Made by a program: the position numbers and the translations under genes. 64,000 nt of DNA, taken from positions 42,066,001 through 42,130,000 of the forward strand of contig NC_056428.1 of assembly GCF_905147365.1 (NCBI RefSeq), given 5' to 3'. The notes below the pieces were generated by a model. That model had not been told where the DNA came from, searched no databases, and saw nothing but the letters and a program-made list of their open reading frames with translations. Below, piece by piece: positions 43,120 through 50,288 of this stretch (positions within the stretch are counted from its first letter, which is position 1; each line of letters opens with the position of its first letter). The DNA is from Aricia agestis (taxonomy: Eukaryota > Arthropoda > Insecta > Lepidoptera > Lycaenidae).

Positions 43120-46100
43120 CGGCCGCCTTAAGATTCCTACAGGGCAACCTGAACCACTGCGCCCAGGCGCAGGATCTTTGGGTTCAGGCTCTTCTGCAGT
43201 GGGAGATCGACGTGGCCGTTATTGCAGAGCCGTACCGCGTCCTGGAAAGAGGCGACTGGTTGGGAGACGCTGACTCGTCGGTCGCCTTAGTCTTTGGTCC
43301 CAAAATCATGTCTCCTTCGTCGAGGAACGCGATAAGGGGCCGTGGATTTGTTGTCGCCATCTTGGGGACCCTCACCGTGGTGGGGGTTTACTTTTCCCCC
43401 AACAAGCCGACCGCCGAGTTTGAGGCGCTCTTGCTTCGCCTGACCGCCGTCGTAGAGGGGTCGAGTCGCCCCGTAGTTGTCGCCGGAGACTTCAACGCGA
43501 AGTCTCCGCTGTGGGGCTCCCCGGCGGCAAATGCGAGAGGTCGACTCTTAGAGGATTGGTTGGCCACTACCGGCCTGGTCCTGGCAAACCGCGGTGCGTC
43601 CAGTACATGCGTCCGGCGACAGGGAGAGTCCATAGTGGACCTCACCCTGGTCAGCCCAGCCATCGCCCCGCATATAACCGAGTGGCAGGTCTTGAGTCGC
43701 ACTGAGACTCTCTCGGACCACCTCTACATACGCTTCGTCGTCTCAGCTCACTCGACGGAGCCGGGTCGCACATTTACACCTGGTGCAGGCCCGAGGTGGT
43801 CCTTGAAGAAGTTGGACCGCGACCTCCTCAAGGAGGCAGCAGCCGTCGCGTCATGGGCGCCTCTACCATCAGAGGACGTAGAGGAATGCACGGAGTGGTT
43901 GATTGAGGCGGCACACAACATCTGCGACGCCTCAATGCCCCGCGCCGGGCCGGTCGTACCAAGACGCCAGACGTACTGGTGGAGTCCAGACTTGAAGCGT
44001 CTCCGCGATCAATGTGTGGCAGCCCGCCGCCGCTATCTGCGTTATCGAAGAAGGCGAATCAGGAGTGAGACGGAGGAGGAGACCATCTACGATGGATACC
44101 GCACAGCGCGTCACAATCTGCGCGATGCCATCCGAATGGCCAAGAAGACGGCATGGGAGGAATTCCTAGGTACTCTTGAGCAGGACCCGTGGGGCAGACC
44201 CTACAAGTGGGTGAGGCAAAAGCTTCGCCCTGCTGCCCCACCGCTCACTCAGTCCTTGCAGCCGGATCTCTGCAGATCCATCGTTTCGGCCCTATTTCCA
44301 CCTAGGGCCGAGTGGTCCCCACCATCCATGGCACCACCAACTGCGGAGCCCGAAGAGGAGGAGGAAATCCCCCCAGTTTCAGCCGGAGAACTGGCAGTGG
44401 CGGTACATAAAATGAGCCTTCAGAATAAGGCTCCTGGCTTGGATGGAGTCCCCGGTCGTGTATGGGTGCTAGCGATGGAGCACATGGAAGCGCGTGTGCT
44501 CGCCGTACTGAACTTGTGTTTGGTACAGGGGCGAGTTCCACGTCGCTGGAAGACGGGCAAACTCGTGCTACTCAAAAAGGCCGGTCGACCAGAAGACCAA
44601 CCGTCTGCCTATCGTCCCATAGTGTTGATCGACGAGATCTGCAAGACGTTTGAGAGGATCATCGTCGCACGCCTCAACCGTCATCTTGAGAGCGTTGGTC
44701 CCAACCTGAGCGATGCTCAGTTCGGGTTTCGGTCTCGTCGATCAACAATAGACGCGGTGGCACGGATTCGGTTAATCACGGAGCAGCAAATCTCTCAGGG
44801 CGGGGTGGTGTTGGTTGTCTCATTGGACATCGCCAACGCGTTCAACACCCTGCCTTGGGAAACAATAAAGGAGGCCCTGAGGTACCACCGAGTGCCCAGA
44901 TACTTACGCCGAACCATCGGTGATTATCTGTCGGAGCGCTCGGTGCAGTACCCTACCGAAGATGGATGGGAAGAGCAGGAGGTAGACTGCGGCGTCCCAC
45001 AGGGTTCGGCTCTCGGTCCGGAACTGTGGGACCTTGGATTTGACCATGTGCTTCGCGGTGCCAACTTACCCGGCGTCGAACTGGTCGCGTACGCGGACGA
45101 CACTGCGGTGGTCTGTCGCGCCAAAACGCACCGCGAAGCCACAATCCTGGCGACGGCAGCAGTAGCGCAGGTGGTGCGCAGGATCCAGGCGCTGGGCCTG
45201 ACGGTGGCGCTGAACAAGACGGAGGCTATCGTTTTCCACGGGCCCCGTAACGCGCCGCCGCCTGGCCTAGCAATAATAGTTGGAGGAACTTCGATCCAGA
45301 TTGCGTCCACCATGACTTATCTCGGACTGGTCCTCGATAGCCGGTGGACTTTCAAAGAGCACTTCCGCCGGCTATCCGAGAAGGTGAAAAAGGCAGCAGG
45401 AGCCCTGGCCTCGCTGCTCCCGAATCTCGGGGGCCCGAGCCTTACTTGTCGGCGCCTGTACATGGGTGTGATACGCTCCATGGTGATGTACGGTGCGCCG
45501 ATATGGGCTGAAGATCTGGCAGCTGTGAACAGGCAGGCCTTGGGACGGCTACAACGAATAATGGCGACGCGGGCAGTGCGCGGGTACCGCACCATCTCTC
45601 GGGATGCTGCGTGCCTGCTAGCCGGAAGCGTCCCATGGGACCTGGACGCCAAAACCCTCGCCGACGTCTACTGGCGTAGCGCAGAAGTCCGCGCGGGGGG
45701 CAGCAACCCCCTCCCGGACGCCGTACGTCGGTGGAGGGAAGAGGCCAACGACAGGGCCTTGGATGAGTGGGAAGAACGGCTCTCGGAGCCACGAGTGAGC
45801 GTGGACCTGATACTGGCCATCCGCCCAGTGTTCAGGGAGTGGTTGGGTCGGAAGAACGGCGCACTCTCGTTCCGCCTCACGCAGGTGCTGACCGGGCATG
45901 GCTGCTTCGGTCGGTACCTGTGCGAGATCGCCGGGAGGGAGGAGACGACGCGATGTCACCACTGTGGAGAGGACAGGGACACGGCCGCGCACACCTTAAC
46001 GGCCTGTCCCTCATGGATACTACAACGCGCGGCCTTAACGGCCGCGATTGGACAGGACATATCACTGCCAGCTATGGTTCGCGCCATGCTACGCAGTGAA

Positions 46101-46253
46101 CTGGAGTGGAAGGCGGTCGAGAACTTCTCGGAAGAAGTAATCGCCGCAAAGGAGGAGGCCGAGCGTGACAGAGAGAGGGAGGCGCTGGACCCCCAACGAC
46201 GAAGAAGGCCAAGGCGACAACGCGTCATCCAAAATGACAACTTGCCGTCCTAG
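43119..46253 (+). CDS. E3 ORF2: endonuclease-reverse transcriptase, 1044 aa, non-AUG start
   Basis: The frame opens at ACG in TAACG, sharing the last A of the ORF1 stop. Alignment with E1 requires this start, because FLQGN with its active-site Asn lies at codons 6-10 and no ATG occurs before KIMSPSS at about codon 64. Motifs: LQGN, AEP, VVAGDFNAKSPLWGS near 121, LSDHLYIRF near 197, SLDIANAF near 567, CGVPQGSALGP, YADD near 656 and a C-terminal knuckle CHHCGEDRDTAAH...C near 944. A context of A at -3 and G at +4 suits a near-cognate start. The protein is intact over its full length. Confidence 0.92.
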   Translation, partial: TAALRFLQGNLNHCAQAQDLWVQALLQWEIDVAVIAEPYRVLERGDWLGDADSSVALVFGPKIMSPSSRNAIRGRGFVVAILGTLTVVGVYFSPNKPTAEFEALLLRLTAVVEGSSRPVVVAGDFNAKSPLWGSPAANARGRLLEDWLATTGLVLANRGASSTCVRRQGESIVDLTLVSPAIAPHITEWQVLSRTETLSDHLYIRFVVSAHSTEPGRTFTPGAGPRWSLKKLDRDLLKEAAAVASWAPLPSEDVEECTEWLIEAAHNICDASMPRAGPVVPRRQTYWWSPDLKRLRDQCVAARRRYLRYRRRRIRSETEEETIYDGYRTARHNLRDAIRMAKKTAWEEFLGTLEQDPWGRPYKWVRQKLRPAAPPLTQSLQPDLCRSIVSALFPPRAEWSPPSMAPPTAEPEEEEEIPPVSAGELAVAVHKMSLQNKAPGLDGVPGRVWVLAMEHMEARVLAVLNLCLVQGRVPRRWKTGKLVLLKKAGRPEDQPSAYRPIVLIDEICKTFERIIVARLNRHLESVGPNLSDAQFGFRSRRSTIDAVARIRLITEQQISQGGVVLVVSLDIANAFNTLPWETIKEALRYHRVPRYLRRTIGDYLSERSVQYPTEDGWEEQEVDCGVPQGSALGPELWDLGFDHVLRGANLPGVELVAYADDTAVVCRAKTHREATILATAAVAQVVRRIQALGLTVALNKTEAIVFHGPRNAPPPGLAIIVGGTSIQIASTMTYLGLVLDSRWTFKEHFRRLSEKVKKAAGALASLLPNLGGPSLTCRRLYMGVIRSMVMYGAPIWAEDLAAVNRQALGRLQRIMATRAVRGYRTISRDAACLLAGSVPWDLDAKTLADVYWRSAEVRAGGSNPLPDAVRRWREEANDRALDEWEERLSEPRVSVDLILAIRPVFREWLGRKNGALSFRLTQVLTGHGCFGRYLCEIAGREETTRCHHCGEDRDTAAHTLTACPSWILQRAALTAAIGQDISLPAMVRAMLRSELEWKAVENFSEEVIAAKEEAERDREREALDPQRRRRPRRQRVIQNDNLPS

Positions 46254-46642
46254 ATGGGGAACTCGGGCGACGGTATGGGGATGCCGTCGCCCAGCGAACG
46301 AGCCCCTGAGAGGGTCGCGATGCGCTGTGTACTCTTCGCGCATCGCGACACCAGAGAACGGACTGCCTATGCAAGCCCTGGTAGGGCCTCTGTTCGGCGG
46401 TAGGAGCTGATTTGCTCCAACGAAGAGGAGCCTGCTATTAGCACGCGGGCGGACACGCTTGCAGAGCCATGGAGTTGAGCTCGCGCGTTCCCGTGAACCT
46501 GCAAGGTGGAACGAGGAAGAGTACCGACGGGTTTTAGTGGGTAGGGCTGCGGCCGCCTTACCATCTTTACGGCCGTAGCGAGTCCCACATACCCGTGGGG
46601 GAGTCCCCAATTCCCCCGGGATGCGTCAATGCATTTCCCGTC

Positions 46643-46679
<37 letters not shown>
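46254..46679 (+). other. E3 3' UTR with conserved hairpins and poly(A)
   Basis: Hairpins: GGGCGACGG/CCGTCGCCC (46265-46292), GTCGCGATGCGC/GCGCATCGCGAC (46314-46349), aagccctggtagggc (near 46374), then GTGGG (46537-46541) with CCCAC (46584-46588) enclosing GCTGCGGCCG/CGGCCGTAGC. All have counterparts in E7. Confidence 0.82.
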
Positions 46680-46681
<2 letters not shown>

Positions 46682-46703
46682 TTAGGTTAGGTTAGGTTAG
46701 GTT
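46680..46703. repeat. (TTAGG)n, under five units
   Basis: ggttaggttaggtta... ending GGTT immediately before GGGGGCGATACC of E4. Confidence 0.97.
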
Positions 46704-46901
46704 GGGGGCGATACCGGTCCGTCCACGTCGTGTCCCTGGGCACCTCCCCCGTGCCATCGTGAGCATTTTCACGGTGACACGGGAGGGGTGGCTGAACGCC
46801 GGTATGGCGTGTGTTTGTGTGCGTGATTGTTGTTGTACGTTTGGCTGCGCCCGCAGTGTGACGAACGGGCCCGCGACCCGGGGTGTCGGAGAGTTGAAGT
46901 C

Positions 46902-49415
46902 ATGGAAGATCGTACCAGTCAAAGTATTCTCCGGGTGGGTCTCGACTCCTCAGGGGTCGGGGAATCCCATGCGCCGTCTTCGGACGGTGGCCGGCCCGTG
47001 TATACGGAGGGGCCAACTAGTGCGATGAGGGATGAGGGGGCCGCTGCGGCGGCGAGTGATGAAAAGGGCGCGACTAAGCGCGAGGTTCCGAAGCCGGCGC
47101 ACCTAACCGCGCCGGCGGCGGACGCAATAACCGACGAGGACGTCGATTTCTCCGTTTACCAGCCTAACGGCCCGGAACGGGTAAGGAGATTGGCGCAAAG
47201 GAAGAAGGAGCGGGGTTGTCCGATTCGGGACGTACCCAACCTGCCGTCTGTGCTGCAGTGGCGGGACGTCCACGAGACGAAACCCAGCACACCTCCTCCT
47301 CCAGGACGAGACGAAGAGGTTGGTATGGGGTTGGCGCGCTCACCTCGCGTCGTTCTGCGCGACGTGATGCGTGAATTCTCCCTACCGCCTCCCCAAGGAC
47401 GAGAAGATACCGGAGATGATAGTGAGGACTGGCCCTTGGACTCCGACGACATGACATCCGACGTGTCGATGGACTCCGAGGGCTTGCCCACAGACCCGGA
47501 CAGGACACGCCGCAAACGGCGAATCCCGGAAGACGACAAGGCGCCACCCCTTGGTAGAGGAGCGGTGCCCAAGGCCAAGAAGGGACGTGGCCGGCCACCA
47601 ACGACCGGTCAATACGTCGGCCTGGCTAAGGCCCAAGAGGACCTAAGACGGGAAAAGGAGGAGGAACGTCGGGCTGCCTTCAGGGCGAAAGTCGAGGAGG
47701 TAGCCCGGGCGGCGCGGGAGGAGCGGGAGGCGAGAGAGGCGCGAGCCTCCCTTCGTGCTAGCCCTGCCCCGACCGCAGAAGACACGGAGCAGACGAGCGC
47801 GGCCCTGGCGGGTAGCGTAGAGAGGGCCTTGGAAATGGTGACGATGGTCGCCACAAGGTCCTCCAACTTGAAGGGCACGTACCAGCGAGCCCTCAAGGAG
47901 GCGGTCGCATCCATAAAAGCGGCCGTCACGGAGATGAGGGGCCGAGGTCAAACGGCTGAAATACGGGCACTGGAGGAGCAGAATGACCGCCTTCTGCGCC
48001 AAGTCAATGCGATGCGCCGGGAGCTGGAGGAGCTGCGTCGTCGCGTGACTGGGCCCGCACCTGACGATCTGCAGAGGATGTTGTCGGAGGTCTCGCGCTC
48101 CAATATCGAAACCTTCGGCAACATGCTGAATGCACGGCTCGCCGGCCTGGAAGATAGGCTCTTGCCCGAGCCTCGGAGAAGACCGCCGCTGGCGGCGGAC
48201 GGTGCTGGTCCATCATCCGGCGCCCCACCAACAGCGGCTTCCAAGAAGACGCCGAAGCCGAAGAAGTCGGCAATGGCCAAGGCACCGGACGAGAGTTCGG
48301 CAGGCAGCGCGGCGGTCCCTTTACAGCCGCCGGCTGCGCCTGCAGAGAAGGGGGCTACAAAGTCCAAAAGGAAAAAGAAGAAGAAGCGGCCATCAATGGC
48401 CGCTCAAGAGGCGGCAAAGGGGGGGCAGAACACTAACGCCCCTCCCGTTGAGGCCCCGTGGACCACAGTTGGCCCGCGCAGGCAGAAGAAGAAAGGGGTG
48501 GCTAATCCAGCTAAAGCCGCCCCAAGAAAGAAGAAGAGGAAGGCCAAGCTCCGTGCTCCAGCCACCGCGGCGATCACTCTCACGTTGGGGGCGAACGCCG
48601 CGGAGAAGGGCGTCAAATACAGTGACGTCCTTTTAAAGGCTAAGAACGCGGTGACGACCAGCGGACTGGCAGAGCTGGACATCCAAAAGCTCCAGCTCCG
48701 CTTCCGTCTAGCTCAGACCGGTGCGCGCGTCCTCACCATTCCTGGTGAGGGCGCCCAAGAAAAGGCGGACGCCCTCGCTGAGAAGCTGAGGGAAGTTCTC
48801 GACCCTGACGTTGTAAAAGTCGGACGCCCGGCGAAATGCGTGGAAATGCGTATCGCCGGGCTGGACGACTCAGCTACGACCGCCGAGGTCATCCAGGCGG
48901 TGTCTAGAGAAGGTGGGTGCCCGGCCAACTCCATCAGGTCGGGCCCAATAAGGAAAGGAAGGTGGGGCGACGGCTCTGTCTGGCTGAGCGTCCCCGTTGC
49001 AGCCGCCAAAAAGCTCGTCAGCTTGAAGCGGCTGCAAGTGGGCTGGGTGTCGGCTAAGGTGACACTGCTGGCCGCGAGGCCCAAGCGGTGTTACCGATGC
49101 CTCGACACCGGCCACCTGGCGACGACATGCCAGTGCCCGGTGGATCGCAGCCGGAACTGTTTCCGCTGTGGGAAGCCGGAGCACAAGGCAGCCGAGTGCC
49201 GGGAGAAGCAGCCCAATTGCTTCTTCTGCGAGGCACTCGGCAAGGACAAGGACCATGTGCTGGGTAGTAGCGGCTGCGTCACTGCGAAGCCGCTCCCCAG
49301 CACCAAGCGCCGGAAGAGACGCGGAGCTCCCTCCGAAAAGGCTCGGCCAAAAGAGCCTGGAGCCGGTGGTGCTGGGGTTAGTCAGCCCCAGCCCGCCATG
49401 GAGGTGGAGCCATAG
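46902..49415 (+). CDS. E4 Gag-only protein, 837 aa
   Basis: The start ATG (MEDRTSQSILRVG) is set by homology to E6 and E5; the frame is open further upstream without an ATG. The N-terminal domain has TDEDVDFSVYQPNGPER near residue 68, not seen in the E3/E7 Gags, then an acidic Ser/Asp stretch (DDMTSDVSMDSEGLPTD). AT-hook-like KKGRGRPPTTGQYVG lies near 225, a coiled coil (ALEEQNDRLLRQVNAMRREL) near 355, LEDRLLPEPRRRPPLAAD near 418, and KKRPSMAAQEAAKGG near 495. Knuckles follow from about 728: CYRCLDTGHLATTC, CFRCGKPEHKAAEC, CFFCEALGKDKDH...C. It ends in TAG with no overlap to another frame. Confidence 0.9.
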   Translation: MEDRTSQSILRVGLDSSGVGESHAPSSDGGRPVYTEGPTSAMRDEGAAAAASDEKGATKREVPKPAHLTAPAADAITDEDVDFSVYQPNGPERVRRLAQRKKERGCPIRDVPNLPSVLQWRDVHETKPSTPPPPGRDEEVGMGLARSPRVVLRDVMREFSLPPPQGREDTGDDSEDWPLDSDDMTSDVSMDSEGLPTDPDRTRRKRRIPEDDKAPPLGRGAVPKAKKGRGRPPTTGQYVGLAKAQEDLRREKEEERRAAFRAKVEEVARAAREEREAREARASLRASPAPTAEDTEQTSAALAGSVERALEMVTMVATRSSNLKGTYQRALKEAVASIKAAVTEMRGRGQTAEIRALEEQNDRLLRQVNAMRRELEELRRRVTGPAPDDLQRMLSEVSRSNIETFGNMLNARLAGLEDRLLPEPRRRPPLAADGAGPSSGAPPTAASKKTPKPKKSAMAKAPDESSAGSAAVPLQPPAAPAEKGATKSKRKKKKKRPSMAAQEAAKGGQNTNAPPVEAPWTTVGPRRQKKKGVANPAKAAPRKKKRKAKLRAPATAAITLTLGANAAEKGVKYSDVLLKAKNAVTTSGLAELDIQKLQLRFRLAQTGARVLTIPGEGAQEKADALAEKLREVLDPDVVKVGRPAKCVEMRIAGLDDSATTAEVIQAVSREGGCPANSIRSGPIRKGRWGDGSVWLSVPVAAAKKLVSLKRLQVGWVSAKVTLLAARPKRCYRCLDTGHLATTCQCPVDRSRNCFRCGKPEHKAAECREKQPNCFFCEALGKDKDHVLGSSGCVTAKPLPSTKRRKRRGAPSEKARPKEPGAGGAGVSQPQPAMEVEP

Positions 49416-49718
49416 GCCCGTGGGCGGTTGATCGGGGGATCACCGCCCGCGCGAAGGGCCCCGAGAAGGAAGCTCCCTAGATGCCCGGGGAGCTCTCGGT
49501 GAAGAAAGGCGGCGGCAGAACACCAGCCGCCGCAACGGAGTTGTGCCGGATGCGGCGAACGGCCGTGAGGACGCGGAAGTCTTAGAAAAGTACCCGCATC
49601 TCACGGCTGGAAGGAGGGCATGGGGGGGTTTTAGTGGGTAAACCTCGTGTAGGGAGTCCCACATACCCCCGCCCCTTCCCCCGAAGGGGTGGGGGATACG
49701 TAACGTATTTCCCCTCCT

Positions 49719-49781
<63 letters not shown>
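49416..49781 (+). other. E4 3' UTR and A62 tail
   Basis: Contains AGCTCCC...GGGGAGCT and GGCGGCGGC...GCCGCCGC hairpins before the shared terminal hairpin and the end motif gtatttcccctcctc. It differs from the E3/E7 3' UTR except in its last ~100 bp. Confidence 0.8.
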
Positions 49782-49783
<2 letters not shown>

Positions 49784-49865
49784 TTAGGTTAGGTTAGGTT
49801 AGGTTAGGTTAGGTTAGGTTAGGTTAGGTTAGATTAGGTTAGGTTAGGTTAGGTTAGGTTAGGTT
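49782..49865. repeat. (TTAGG)n with one TTAGA variant
   Basis: About 17 units; one is TTAGA (gttagattagg, near 49830). It is the only variant I noticed in the telomeric arrays. Confidence 0.95.
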
Positions 49866-50278
49866 GGGGGGCAGTGAAGAAGCCGCTTCCCAGCACCAAG
49901 CGCCGGAAGAGACGAGGAGCTCCCTCCGATAAGGCTCGGCCGAAAGAGCCTGGAGCCGGCGGTGCTGGGGTTAGTCAGCCCCAGCCCGCCATGGAGGTGG
50001 AGCCATAGGCCCGTGGGCGGTTGATCGGGGGATCACCGCCCGCACGAAGGGCCCCGAGAAGAAAGCTCCCTAGATGCCCGGGGAGCTCTCGGTGAAGAAA
50101 GGCGGCGGCAGAACACCAGCCGCCGCAGTGGAGTAGTGCCGGATGCGGCGAACGGACGTGTGGGGTGCGGAAGTCTATAAAAGTGCCCGCGCCCCACGAC
50201 GGTCAGAAGGAGGGCATGGGGGGGTTTTAGTGGGTAAACCTCGTGTAGGGAGTCCCACATACTTTTTTTTTTTTTTTT
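49866..50278 (+). mobile_element. E4b: 5'-truncated gag-only copy with broken 3' end
   Basis: Begins GGGGGGC then agtgaagaagccgcttcc, the last ~45 codons of an E4-like Gag (GAPSDKARPKEPGAGGAG, then TAG at 50006). Its 3' UTR stops at cccacatac (50262) and runs into T16 (50263-50278), then AGGTTAGG. The normal poly(A) is missing. Confidence 0.85.
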
Positions 50279-50288
50279 AGGTTAGGTT
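50279..50288. repeat. Two telomeric units
   Basis: aggttaggtt between the T16 and the start of E5. Confidence 0.9.

Larger units (their letters stand above)
40498..46679 (+). mobile_element. E3: full-length telomeric retrotransposon
   Basis: Starts GGGGGCGATACCGGTCCG, the 5' terminus shared with E4-E7. 5' UTR 40498-40881 with a pyrimidine-rich tract, ORF1, ORF2 overlapping at UAACG, 3' UTR 46254-46644, A35 at 46645-46679. Poly(A) faces the tip. Every endonuclease and RT motif is present, so it is a candidate autonomous partner for the gag-only elements. Confidence 0.93.
46704..49781 (+). mobile_element. E4: gag-only telomeric retrotransposon
   Basis: Complete at both ends: GGGGGCGATACCGGTCCG start, one long ORF, a 304-bp 3' UTR with the family terminal hairpin (GTGGG 49634-49638, CCCAC 49658-49662), A62 at 49720-49781. 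There is no ORF2 or remnant between the TAG at 49413-49415 and the 3' UTR. The 5' UTR is short (198 bp) and carries its own hairpin (cccccgtg...cacgggaggg), so E4 is not a simple copy of E6. Confidence 0.9.

Noticed and set aside
46704..49781. E4-E6 as direct relatives of Drosophila HeT-A
   Set aside because: Orientation, TTAGG targeting, 3' hairpin and Gag motifs tie them to the SART-type elements here. The likeness to HeT-A is in organisation only.
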